Source: Phycisphaerales bacterium (GTDB taxonomy: Bacteria; Planctomycetota; Phycisphaerae; Sedimentisphaerales; UBA12454). From it: a stretch of 64,000 nucleotides of DNA. A program made the translations under genes and the position numbers. Of the stretch, positions 38,612-47,462 are shown in pieces (position 1 is the first letter of the stretch; every line of letters begins with the position of its first letter). A model generated the notes under the pieces. The model saw only the letters and a program-made list of their open reading frames with translations, searched no databases and had not been told where the DNA came from. The stretch is from the NCBI GenBank assembly GCA_003142595.1, contig PLMU01000003.1, positions 256,501 through 320,500 on the forward strand. The letters are read 5' to 3'.

Positions 38612-39421
38612 TTGGCAAACATACTCAAAGAAATAATAGACCATAAGCGAAAAGAAGTCGAACAGCAAAAAGCTGCTGTTTCGGTCGAACAGCTCAAAGA
38701 GCAGATAAAAGAACTGCCCAAGTGCAGAAATTTTCATCGGGCCGTAGCTAAATCAAATCCGCGAGGCATAAACGTTATCGCGGAAATAAAAAAGGCATCG
38801 CCTTCAGCGGGGATTATCCGCCAAAACTTCGACCCGGTGGAGATAGCGAAAATTTACCAGGCTTGCGGAGCGGACGCGATAAGCGTTCTAACGGACGAAA
38901 AATATTTTCAGGGCAAACTTGAATACCTGACGGCGGTTAAACAGGCGGTGTCAATGCCTGTGCTGCGGAAGGATTTTATTATCGATGAGTATCAAATCTA
39001 CCAGGCTCGTGCGGCAGGAGCCGATGCGATACTGCTCATAGCCGATGCATTCGGGCCGAATGAAGGGAAAATTCTCGACTTAATGATTCTGGCGGCAGAA
39101 CTATCTCTTTCAACTCTGCTGGAAGTACATAGTGCCGAAACTCTTTTGCATGTAAGAAGCCTGGCTGGATTTCCATTGGCGCATTACAACATAATAGGCA
39201 TTAATAATCGCGATCTTGAAACAATGCTCGTCGATTTGAATACTACCGTTCGGCTGGCCGAACTTGTTGGCGCAACAGATGGACTGGTTGCCGAAAGCGG
39301 AATAAGAACAAGAAAAGATATTGAAAAAATCAAAAAAGCCGGTGCGACGGCGGTTCTGGTCGGTGAAATTCTCTGCAAAAGTCCCGATATTGCGGAAAAA
39401 TTCAAAGAGCTTTTCGGTTAA
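38612..39421 (+). CDS. trpC: Indole-3-glycerol phosphate synthase
   Basis: The protein has about 269 residues from a TTG at 38612 (LANILKEIIDHKRKEVE), with an open frame slightly further upstream. The (beta/alpha)8 barrel shows VIAEIKKASPSAGII, DAISVLTDEKYFQG, PVLRKDFIIDEYQIYQ, ADAILLIA, IGINNRDLETM and VAESGI. It closes the indole ring in tryptophan synthesis. No other trp gene lies nearby, so the pathway genes are dispersed. Overlap with DUF1844 suggests coupled translation. Confidence 0.96.
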   Translation: MANILKEIIDHKRKEVEQQKAAVSVEQLKEQIKELPKCRNFHRAVAKSNPRGINVIAEIKKASPSAGIIRQNFDPVEIAKIYQACGADAISVLTDEKYFQGKLEYLTAVKQAVSMPVLRKDFIIDEYQIYQARAAGADAILLIADAFGPNEGKILDLMILAAELSLSTLLEVHSAETLLHVRSLAGFPLAHYNIIGINNRDLETMLVDLNTTVRLAELVGATDGLVAESGIRTRKDIEKIKKAGATAVLVGEILCKSPDIAEKFKELFG

Positions 39422-39791
39422 CCTGACTTTTTAACCATCCCATTTTTTTGTCAAAATCACACTTTTTGAATAGTTTTATAAATGTCCACTTTTTACATCG
39501 TCTTATAATATCCAATTTATCACTCTAAATTTCCTCATTTTATAGCCTAAGTCCTTGAGTGAAATAATGAATATTTGTGTTCCTAAAGCCCCTTAATTTT
39601 GTCGTATTTCTTATAAAAATTACAAATTTAACATAAATTTTGGCTTTAGTTTATTATGAAATGATATATCACGATATCGCAAATCTTTTTTATTATAGCC
39701 TTATTTGACACTGGAACAACAGGTCTTTTTCTGGTATAAATATCGCCTCTGTTAATAATTATTACTATATTTATTTAACTTGGAATACGGC
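39422..39791. other. A+T-rich intergenic region
   Basis: There is no supported gene between trpC and the phosphoesterase gene. A TTGACA at about 39706 lacks a -10 at normal spacing; GGTATAAAT follows 24 bases later. I see nothing else I can name. Confidence 0.5.
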
Positions 39792-40568
39792 ATGTTTGCG
39801 ATAATCAGTGATATACATTCGAATATCGAAGCCCTGACCACTGTGCTTGCGGATATCGAACAAAGAGGCATAAAAACCATTTACTGTCTGGGCGACATAA
39901 TCGGCTATGGTCCGGACCCCAAAGATTGCCTCGACCTGGTAATCGAAAAAACTCAGTCCTGCGTTATGGGAAATCATGACTATGCTATTTTATACGAGCC
40001 GACAAATTTTAACGTTGGAGCCGAACGCGCGAGCTTTTGGACAAGAAGCCAGATAGAGATCGAGTCGGACAGAGAGAAAAGGCACCAGCGATGGAATTAT
40101 CTGGGCACTCAGCAAATGCGATGGACCCTTTCTACTGAACTTGACGGCGAACCGGCAACGCTCGATTTTGTGCATGCTTCGCCGAGAAGACCGATTAACG
40201 AATATCTTTTTCCGGAGGATGTTTATGCAACTCCTACAAAAATAACTGCACAATTCGACCGTGTAAAACATATTTGTTTCATAGGCCATACACATCTGCC
40301 GGGTGTTTTTCTTGATGACCCGGATTTCTATACGCCGGACGAGCTTGATAATGTTTACCCGATTGTGCCTGAGGAACGGGCAATTATAAACGTCGGTTCG
40401 GTCGGCCAGCCAAGGGACAAGGATAACAGGGCAAGCTATGTCTATGTCGAAAAAAACATCGTTAATTTTGTCCGTGTCCCATACGATTATAAAACCACAC
40501 AGAAAAAAATTTATGACATTCCGGAACTCGACGACTTTGAGGCTGACAGATTAACCGAAGGACGGTAA
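39792..40568 (+). CDS. Calcineurin-like metallophosphoesterase
   Basis: The protein has about 258 residues. I choose the ATG encoding MFAIISDIHSN at 39792; a TTG four codons earlier is open. All metal motifs are present: DIHSN, GDIIGYGP, GNHD and GHTHLPG. The family is YfcE/diadenosine-tetraphosphatase-like and the substrate is unknown. It ends 18 bases before yidC and is probably co-transcribed. Confidence 0.9.
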   Translation: MFAIISDIHSNIEALTTVLADIEQRGIKTIYCLGDIIGYGPDPKDCLDLVIEKTQSCVMGNHDYAILYEPTNFNVGAERASFWTRSQIEIESDREKRHQRWNYLGTQQMRWTLSTELDGEPATLDFVHASPRRPINEYLFPEDVYATPTKITAQFDRVKHICFIGHTHLPGVFLDDPDFYTPDELDNVYPIVPEERAIINVGSVGQPRDKDNRASYVYVEKNIVNFVRVPYDYKTTQKKIYDIPELDDFEADRLTEGR

Positions 40569-40586
40569 GAAAGTTTTAAATTTATT

Positions 40587-42461
40587 ATGAATTTTAAAAA
40601 AAATATTTTTTTATTCATTAGTATTGTTCTATTTGCCTGCGGAATCGTCAATGCCGAGGCTAATAGTCTGCTGCAGATTGTTCCTTCGTCCCCCAAGCCT
40701 GCAGATACGGCCGAAATTACCGCCGTAAACGCGGAAGCAAAAACATTTACGCTCGGCTCTGTTTTAAAAACCGACCCTTATAAGCTCGAAATTGTGCTTA
40801 CGACAAAAGGCGCAGCGCTGGTTTCGGCGACACTTCGCGATTACGACAACCGAAACCGTAAAAATCTGCAGCCGCTCGAGTTGTTGAATAGCGTTAATAC
40901 GACAAACTCACTGGAATCTGCCAGGCTGCTGCTGCCGGAACTTGGCAAGGCGTTTCCGCTTGACAAGCTTAACTGGACAAGCAGCGGGATAAATAAAAAT
41001 TCTGACGGCTCTGAAACAATAAGTTTTTACGCGATTATACTGAAAAACAACAGCGAACTTATTAAGCTGACAAAAACCTATACGCTGAGGCCGGAAAATT
41101 ATCTGCTTGATTGCACCGTTACCCTGGCTAATTTAAGCAATTCAGAAATCAAGACCTCATTCAATATGCTCGGTCCTGTCGGGATAGCGAAAGAAGACCA
41201 GAGAATGGATACCAGAACGGTAACGACAGGCTTTTTGAATTCTCAGAGTCTGGTTGAGGTAACAAAATTAAATATTAAAAATATCGCCAAAGAACCTGAC
41301 GGCACTATTAAGCTGTTCCATAAAAACGTTGATAATAAATTTCTCTGGACATCGATATCGAACAAATATTTTACTTCTATCATTCGGCCTGTGCCGACAG
41401 AACCAAACCATCTTTATGACAACTGGACAGGCGCAAAATACGCGATGTGTTTTAATTTTGATGCTGTAGAAAAAAACAATGAGAACATCGGCGTTCTGAT
41501 AGAAACACAACCGGCATCGATAGCACCGCAGCAGAAACTTACTTATTATTTTCAGGTTTACATCGGTCCTAAAGACAGACATCTTTTCGAATCGATGCCG
41601 CTTTATAATAGTCTGGGCTTTATAAATGTAATAGACTTTCAGGCCTGTATGGGCGACACATTCAGATCTTTGAGTTTTTTTATCCTCACCGTAATGAACT
41701 GGACATATCAATACATCCCCAACTACGGAGTTGTCATCATAATCTTTGTTCTTGTGGTGCGGGTATTGCTGCATCCGATTACAAAGAGAAGCCAGGTTTC
41801 GATGATGAAGATGGCCAAGCTGGGGCCGAAGTCCGAGGAGATAAAGAAAAAATACGCCGACAATAAAGCGGAAATGAACAAGCAAATGATGGTGCTTTAT
41901 AAAGAGCATGGCGCATCGCCGATTTTGGGCTGTCTGCCGATGTTGCTCCAGATGCCTATCTGGATTGCGTTATACAGCGCCATTTACGCCGGCATCGAAT
42001 TTAGAGGAGCAGCCTTTCTGCCGTTTTGGATAACAGACCTTTCAGGCGTTGACGCATTGTTTTATTTTCCTGCCGCTGCCGAGAAAATTCCATTTATCGG
42101 TGCATTTATAGGCACAAGTTTTAACCTGCTGCCGATTCTGCTCGGCATCGCGATGTTTTTACAGCAAAAACTTATGCCTTCAACCGCTGCTCAGTCAACA
42201 AATCCGCAGGCGGCCCAGCAGCAAAAAATGATGCTATGGATGATGCCTGTAATGATGCTTCTGTTCCTCTACAGGGCTCCGTCAGGTCTGAACCTTTACA
42301 TTATGGCCAGCACTACCGCAGGCGTTGTCGAACAATATGTCATCAAAAAGCACATCCAGGAAAGAGAAGCCGCTGAAGAAATCGGTATGGTGCCGACAAC
42401 AAGCAAGCTCGGCGGAAAATTAAAAAAGAAAAAACCAAAACCGCCGTATAAATTTTCATAA
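40587..42461 (+). CDS. yidC: Membrane protein insertase YidC
   Basis: The 624-residue protein has an N-terminal membrane segment (about 5-25) followed by a long periplasmic beta domain (about 60-345). The conserved insertase core has FFILTVMNWTYQYIPNYGVVII, VRVLLHPITKRSQVSMMKMA, GASPILGCLPMLLQMPIWIAL and APSGLNLY. The periplasmic domain is typical of Gram-negative YidC. In many bacteria yidC is near mnmE; here the kdp operon lies between them. rpmH and rnpA are not upstream. Confidence 0.96.
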   Translation: MNFKKNIFLFISIVLFACGIVNAEANSLLQIVPSSPKPADTAEITAVNAEAKTFTLGSVLKTDPYKLEIVLTTKGAALVSATLRDYDNRNRKNLQPLELLNSVNTTNSLESARLLLPELGKAFPLDKLNWTSSGINKNSDGSETISFYAIILKNNSELIKLTKTYTLRPENYLLDCTVTLANLSNSEIKTSFNMLGPVGIAKEDQRMDTRTVTTGFLNSQSLVEVTKLNIKNIAKEPDGTIKLFHKNVDNKFLWTSISNKYFTSIIRPVPTEPNHLYDNWTGAKYAMCFNFDAVEKNNENIGVLIETQPASIAPQQKLTYYFQVYIGPKDRHLFESMPLYNSLGFINVIDFQACMGDTFRSLSFFILTVMNWTYQYIPNYGVVIIIFVLVVRVLLHPITKRSQVSMMKMAKLGPKSEEIKKKYADNKAEMNKQMMVLYKEHGASPILGCLPMLLQMPIWIALYSAIYAGIEFRGAAFLPFWITDLSGVDALFYFPAAAEKIPFIGAFIGTSFNLLPILLGIAMFLQQKLMPSTAAQSTNPQAAQQQKMMLWMMPVMMLLFLYRAPSGLNLYIMASTTAGVVEQYVIKKHIQEREAAEEIGMVPTTSKLGGKLKKKKPKPPYKFS

Positions 42462-42470
42462 AAAATTTAT

Positions 42471-42499
42471 TTGACAGCATAAAATCTGCTTGAGATAAT
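42471..42499 (+). promoter_or_regulatory. Sigma-70-type promoter of the kdp leader
   Basis: TTGACA (42471-42476) and GATAAT (42494-42499) with 17-base spacing lie just after yidC. The predicted start near 42506 is 20 bases before the riboswitch. Confidence 0.75.
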
Positions 42500-42525
42500 T
42501 ACAGTAGATAATAAATATAGTTATT

Positions 42526-42660
42526 GTAGCCGAGATTTGTGCGTAATTGCACAAATACGGGGGACCCAAATTTTGGGGCTAATTTCCCGTTAGTGGAAAA
42601 GGGCACTTTCAAGCCCTCGCCCGTCAGCTAACCTCGTAGGCTTTTGAAAGGGCAATGGCA
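42526..42660 (+). ncRNA. Cyclic di-AMP (ydaO/yuaA) riboswitch
   Basis: The leader carries the signature sequences of the ydaO class in the right order: GGGGGACCCA at 42559-42568, TTGGGGCTAAT from 42573, and CCCGTCAGCTAACC at 42620-42633, followed by CTCGTAGGC that pairs back to GCCGAG near 42528. A hairpin ATTTGTGC/GCACAAAT lies at 42535-42556. Established members bind c-di-AMP and switch off downstream genes. A terminator hairpin follows at 42670, so the expected effect is premature termination of kdp when c-di-AMP is high. Confidence 0.92.
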
Positions 42661-42669
42661 CCAGTATGG

Positions 42670-42692
42670 AACTGCCGCCCGGCAGTTTTTTA
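42670..42692 (+). terminator. Intrinsic terminator of the riboswitch
   Basis: The stem ACTGCC / GGCAGT with loop GCCC is followed by TTTTTT. It lies directly after the aptamer, so ligand binding can decide read-through into the kdp operon. Confidence 0.88.
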
Positions 42693-42830
42693 TTGCGCCC
42701 CTCTATGCCCGCCATTAAGGAAAAACCTTATTGAACTTTTGATAAAGAAGCTCGATATTTCTTTATTCGCAAATGTTGTTTTATAAATAGTCTGGTGGTA
42801 GAATTTAAACTTTGTATATGGAAAATAAAA

Positions 42831-42911
42831 ATGGATAGCCTGTTTGTATTGATAATCATTTTACTGTCTGTAGTTTCCTTTGCGTTTATCGCGTTATGCG
42901 AAAAGGTTTAG
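42831..42911 (+). CDS. 26-residue single-pass membrane peptide before kdpF
   Basis: The frame runs from an ATG to TAG and encodes 26 residues: a hydrophobic segment (LFVLIIILLSVVSFAFIAL) closed by CEKV. It starts 12 bases before the next gene's RBS region and lies after the riboswitch and before kdpF in the same transcript. The pattern, a short helix ending in a Cys-Glu-Lys/Arg motif, resembles unnamed small ORFs I recall next to other kdp operons. It could be an extra subunit or regulator of KdpABC. Confidence 0.6.
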   Translation: MDSLFVLIIILLSVVSFAFIALCEKV

Positions 42912-42923
42912 GGAGATAATTTT

Positions 42924-43016
42924 ATGCCGATAATTTACTGGATAGGCGGAATCGTTTCACTGTTGCTGTTTATATATCTGCTGGTTGCCCTTTTAAAGCC
43001 GGAGATATTCTCGTGA
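42924..43016 (+). CDS. kdpF: K+-transporting ATPase small subunit KdpF
   Basis: The 30-residue peptide has one membrane helix (IGGIVSLLLFIYLLVALLKPE), the KdpF pattern of a helix ending in LLKPE. GGGAG lies upstream of the ATG. KdpF stabilises the KdpABC complex. The stop codon overlaps the GTG start of kdpA by four bases. Confidence 0.9.
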   Translation: MPIIYWIGGIVSLLLFIYLLVALLKPEIFS

Positions 43017-44764
43017 CCTTGAATAATATTATACAAAGCGTTATTTTCCTGGCGACGCTGCTTTTGCTGGTCAAGCCGCTTGGAATTTATATGGCTCGCA
43101 TATACGAGGGAAAGCCTGCCGGCCTGAATGTATGGTTTGCTCCGGTGGAAAGATGGATTTATCGCCTCTCGGCAATCAGGCCCGAAATAAGTATGTCCTG
43201 GAAAACTTATGCTTTTGCGATGATGCTGTTTAATGTCCTGGGCATTATAGTTGTATATGCTCTTCAGCGTTTGCAGGCTCATCTATTATTAAATCCTATG
43301 TTGATGCCTGCCGTCCCTGCGGATTTGGCGTTCAATACAGCGGTTAGTTTTGCTACCAATACCAATTGGCAAAGTTACGGCGGTGAGACAACCTTGAGTT
43401 ATCTAACACAGATGCTCGGATTGACTGTGCAGAACTTTGTCTCCGCTGCGACAGGAATGGCAATCCTCGTCGCCTTAATCAGAGGCTTTGTTCAAAAGCA
43501 AATAGACACAATCGGCAACTTCTGGGTCGATTTGGTCAGGTCAACTCTTTATATCTTATTGCCTCTTGCGATTATACTGTCGCTGGTTTTGGTATCGCAG
43601 GGTGTTGTCCAGACCTTTGAGCCTTCTGCGAAGGTTTCATTGCTTCAGCCGACGAAAGGCGCTGATGGAAATGAAATCACAGAGCAGGTAATTACCCTCG
43701 GCCCGGCCGCTTCGCAGGTTGCTATCAAACAATTAGGCACAAATGGCGGAGGATTTTTTAATGTTAACTCCGCTCATCCGCTTGAGAACCCCACGCCATT
43801 ATCTAATTTTCTCGAAGTTCTCTCGATACTTATTATATCAGCCGCTTTATGTTATACCTTCGGGTTTATGGTAAGAGATACTCGTCAGGGCTGGGCGATT
43901 CTGGCTGCTATGGTGATTATTTTTGTTCCCTGTCTCTATTGCTGCATATACTTCGAACAAAAAGGCAATCCTCTATTAGCTGATGCAGGTGTTAACCAGA
44001 AAGCCACTGCATTTCAGCCAGGCGGAAATATGGAAGGAAAAGAATCGCGTTTTGGAATAGTCGATTCCGCCATCTGGGCAACTGCCACAACAGCAGCTTC
44101 CAACGGCTCGGTAAATTCGATGCATGATTCTTTTATGCCTCTTAGCGGTATGATTCCGATGTGGCTTATGCAATTAGGAGAAGTGATTTTCGGCGGTGTA
44201 GGCTCAGGCCTTTACGGTATGATTGCATTTGTGATTATCGCCGTTTTTATTTCCGGCCTTATGATTGGTCGCACGCCGGAATATCTCGGCAAAAAAATCG
44301 AATCTTATGAAATGAAAATGGCTGCTATTGTAATTTTAATCCCGCCCATTGTTGTTCTTGCCGGAACTGCTGTTTCAGTCATATTGCCTCAGGCAAAAGC
44401 CGCAATTTTAAATCCAGGCCCTCACGGTTTTAGTGAAGTGCTTTACGCTTTTTCCTCTGCCGGCAACAATAATGGCAGCGCGTTCGCCGGTTTATCGACA
44501 AATAATCTTTACTACAATATAGCGCTGGGGCTGGCGATGTTCTTCGCTCGCTACCTGCTTGCGATTCCGATGCTTGCAGTTGCCGGTTCGCTTTCGAAGA
44601 AAAAGATTGTGCCCCCAGGCCAGGGTACTTTACCGACGCATACGCCGTTGTTTATTTTATTTTTAGTTATGATTGTTTTGATTGTCGGTGCGCTGACGTT
44701 TTTCCCGGCTCTTGCGCTTGGCCCGATTGTCGAGCATCTAACGATGACCGGAGGTTTACGATGA
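43013..44764 (+). CDS. kdpA: K+-transporting ATPase subunit KdpA
   Basis: The 583-residue multi-pass protein starts at a GTG overlapping kdpF. Selectivity-filter-like loops are visible as [30 protein letters not shown] and [14 protein letters not shown]. It belongs to the superfamily of K+ transporters and selects potassium from the outside. Overlap with kdpB (four bases) indicates coupled translation. Confidence 0.98.
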   Translation: MTLNNIIQSVIFLATLLLLVKPLGIYMARIYEGKPAGLNVWFAPVERWIYRLSAIRPEISMSWKTYAFAMMLFNVLGIIVVYALQRLQAHLLLNPMLMPAVPADLAFNTAVSFATNTNWQSYGGETTLSYLTQMLGLTVQNFVSAATGMAILVALIRGFVQKQIDTIGNFWVDLVRSTLYILLPLAIILSLVLVSQGVVQTFEPSAKVSLLQPTKGADGNEITEQVITLGPAASQVAIKQLGTNGGGFFNVNSAHPLENPTPLSNFLEVLSILIISAALCYTFGFMVRDTRQGWAILAAMVIIFVPCLYCCIYFEQKGNPLLADAGVNQKATAFQPGGNMEGKESRFGIVDSAIWATATTAASNGSVNSMHDSFMPLSGMIPMWLMQLGEVIFGGVGSGLYGMIAFVIIAVFISGLMIGRTPEYLGKKIESYEMKMAAIVILIPPIVVLAGTAVSVILPQAKAAILNPGPHGFSEVLYAFSSAGNNNGSAFAGLSTNNLYYNIALGLAMFFARYLLAIPMLAVAGSLSKKKIVPPGQGTLPTHTPLFILFLVMIVLIVGALTFFPALALGPIVEHLTMTGGLR

Positions 44765-46839
44765 GTAAATCTCATAAATCTAAATCTTTGTTTGACCTTT
44801 CCATCATAGGCCCGGCAATCATTGATTCGTTCAAAAAATTAGACCCGCGCCATCAAATCAAAAATCCTGTGATGTTTGTGGTCTTAATTGGCAGCATAAT
44901 GACTACCGGCTTATGGCTCCAGGCGATTCTTTCGCAGCACGGCGAAGCACCTGCCATGTTTATTTTAGCTATTTCAATATGGCTGTGGTTTACGCTGATT
45001 TTCGCCAATTTTTCTGAATCTATGGCCGAAGGCCGCGGAAAGGCACAGGCCGCAAGTCTCAGGCGTGCCAGAAGAGACACTCCCGCTAAAAAACTTTCAA
45101 AGCCCAAATTCGGTTCTCCTTATCAGGCAGTTTCCGCGACAATCCTTCGAAAAGGAGATATCGTTCTTGTCGAGGCCGGCGATTTTATTCCTATGGATGG
45201 TGAAGTTGTCGATGGCGTAGCTTCTGTCGATGAAAGTGCCATTACCGGCGAAAGCGCGCCTGTCATACGCGAAAGCGGTGGCGACCGCAGCGCCGTCACC
45301 GGAGGAACACGCGTTCTTTCAGACTGGCTTGTGGTTCGCATTAGTTCCAATCCAGGCGAAACTTTCCTTGACCATATGATTGCGATGGTCGAAGGCGCAA
45401 AGAGACAAAAAACTCCAAACGAAATCGCCCTCAGCATTTTGCTTGCGGTTTTCACTCTCATTTTTCTTTTAGTCACAGTAACACTTCTGCCGTTTTCTAT
45501 TTACAGCGTAAACTCAACGGGTTTCGGCAGCCCTGTAACAATAACAGTCTTGGTTGCTCTGCTCGTATGCCTTATCCCGACTACTATCGGCGGCCTGCTT
45601 CCAGCCATCGGCATTGCCGGTATGGACAGGATGATTCAGGCAAACGTCATCGCCACTTCAGGCCGCGCCGTCGAAGCCGCTGGCGATGTGGACGTTTTGC
45701 TTCTTGATAAAACAGGAACAATTACACTTGGCAACCGCCAGGCCACGGCTTTCATACCCGCTGGCGGAATGTCCGTCGAAGCATTGGCCGACGCGGCTCA
45801 GATTGCTTCTTTGTCCGATGAAACTCCCGAAGGCCGAAGCATCGTCGTATTGGCAAAAGAAAAATATGGTATCAGGGAACGCAATATTCACGACCTCCAG
45901 GCAAAATTCATTCCATTCACAGCCCAGACTCGAATGAGTGGTGTTGATTTGGGCGACGGCAGGCAAATTCGAAAAGGCGCCGTTGATGCCATCGAGGAAT
46001 ATGTAGCAAAACTCGACGGCTCATTCCCCGATGATTTAAAATCTGCTATCGATTCCATTTCCAGAAGCGGCGGAACTCCTCTGGTTGTCGCGGAACATAA
46101 AAAGGTGCTCGGCGTTGTGCACCTCAAGGACATTGTTAAAGGCGGCATTAAGGAACGTTTTGCTCAGCTTCGCAGTATGGGAATTAAAACCGTAATGATT
46201 ACAGGCGACAATCCCCTCACCGCCGCGGCAATTGCCGCCGAGGCCGGTATGGATAATTTTCTCGCGCAGGCCACGCCGGAAACAAAGTTAAAACTCATTC
46301 GCGAAATGCAGGCCGGCGGAAGGCTCGTTGCTATGACCGGTGATGGAACAAATGATGCCCCGGCTCTTGCGCAGGCCGATGTCGCCGTCGCTATGAATAC
46401 CGGAACTCAGGCCGCAAAAGAAGCCGGCAATATGGTTGACCTTGATTCCAATCCGACCAAGCTTATCGAAATCGTTGAAATCGGAAAGCAGCTTCTTATG
46501 ACTCGCGGCTCGCTCACAACATTCAGCATCGCCAACGACGTGTCGAAATATTTTGCGATTATTCCCGCTGCGTTCGCGGGCACTTATCCCGCCCTTAAAG
46601 CGCTTAACATTATGCACCTTGCCACGCCTGACAGCGCAATTTTGTCAGCGGTTATTTTTAATGCTATTATAATCGTATTTCTTATTCCGCTGGCCTTGCG
46701 CGGTGTCGCTTACAAGCCGATGCCCGCATCCCGTCTTTTGCGAGATAATTTGCTGATTTACGGCTTGGGCGGAATTATTGCTCCGTTCATAGGAATTAAA
46801 TTAATTGATATGATTCTCGTTGCTATGCATTTGGTCTGA
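44761..46839 (+). CDS. kdpB: K+-transporting P-type ATPase subunit KdpB
   Basis: The 692-residue P-type ATPase has the phosphorylation site DKTGTITLG, the actuator loop ITGESAPV and the hinge [15 protein letters not shown]. It provides energy for K+ uptake by KdpA. The order kdpF-A-B-C is complete here. Confidence 0.98.
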   Translation: MSKSHKSKSLFDLSIIGPAIIDSFKKLDPRHQIKNPVMFVVLIGSIMTTGLWLQAILSQHGEAPAMFILAISIWLWFTLIFANFSESMAEGRGKAQAASLRRARRDTPAKKLSKPKFGSPYQAVSATILRKGDIVLVEAGDFIPMDGEVVDGVASVDESAITGESAPVIRESGGDRSAVTGGTRVLSDWLVVRISSNPGETFLDHMIAMVEGAKRQKTPNEIALSILLAVFTLIFLLVTVTLLPFSIYSVNSTGFGSPVTITVLVALLVCLIPTTIGGLLPAIGIAGMDRMIQANVIATSGRAVEAAGDVDVLLLDKTGTITLGNRQATAFIPAGGMSVEALADAAQIASLSDETPEGRSIVVLAKEKYGIRERNIHDLQAKFIPFTAQTRMSGVDLGDGRQIRKGAVDAIEEYVAKLDGSFPDDLKSAIDSISRSGGTPLVVAEHKKVLGVVHLKDIVKGGIKERFAQLRSMGIKTVMITGDNPLTAAAIAAEAGMDNFLAQATPETKLKLIREMQAGGRLVAMTGDGTNDAPALAQADVAVAMNTGTQAAKEAGNMVDLDSNPTKLIEIVEIGKQLLMTRGSLTTFSIANDVSKYFAIIPAAFAGTYPALKALNIMHLATPDSAILSAVIFNAIIIVFLIPLALRGVAYKPMPASRLLRDNLLIYGLGGIIAPFIGIKLIDMILVAMHLV

Positions 46840-46850
46840 CAGGCGAAAAA

Positions 46851-47426
46851 ATGTTTAAAGAACTTAAAACTGCGATTTTAACTTTCCTGATTTTAACAAT
46901 CATCACAGGAATTTTTTACCCGCTCTTTATTACCGGCGTATCTAAGGTATTCTTCCGCAGTCAAGCCAACGGCAGCCTGATTTATCGAAACGGAAAACCA
47001 ATTGGCTCATCGCTTATCGGCCAATCGTTTGACGATCCGAAGTATTTTTGGCCCCGTCCTTCGGCGACATCTCCGTCTTCGTTTAACGCCGCCTCTTCGT
47101 CAGGTTCAAATCTTGGTCCCTCGAATCCGGCGCTGGCCGAAACAATAAAAAATCGCGTCAAGGTATACAAAGCCGCCGACCCGAACAATAACAATCCTGT
47201 TCCTATTGACCTTGTTACTTCTTCGGCAAGCGGTCTGGACCCGCACATAAGTTTGGCCGGTGCATATTATCAAGCCCCTCGCGTCGCGCGTCTGCGGAAT
47301 TTACCATTGGACATAGTCAGAACTATTATCCTTCAGCATACTAATAAACGTTTCCTCTCGGTCTTAGGCGAACCGGTTGTAAACGTATTGGAACTTAATC
47401 TTGCGTTAGATGAATATAAAAAATAG
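46851..47426 (+). CDS. kdpC: K+-transporting ATPase subunit KdpC
   Basis: The 191-residue protein has one N-terminal membrane helix (FLILTIITGIFYPLFITGV) and the KdpC motifs GSSLIGQSFDDPKYFWPRPSA-type, SASGLDPHISLAGA and RNLPLDIVRTII. It supports ATP binding by KdpB and complex assembly. It starts 11 bases after kdpB. Confidence 0.97.
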   Translation: MFKELKTAILTFLILTIITGIFYPLFITGVSKVFFRSQANGSLIYRNGKPIGSSLIGQSFDDPKYFWPRPSATSPSSFNAASSSGSNLGPSNPALAETIKNRVKVYKAADPNNNNPVPIDLVTSSASGLDPHISLAGAYYQAPRVARLRNLPLDIVRTIILQHTNKRFLSVLGEPVVNVLELNLALDEYKK

Positions 47427-47462
47427 TTGGCACAAAAACCGGATTAAAGGTATTTAATAGGT

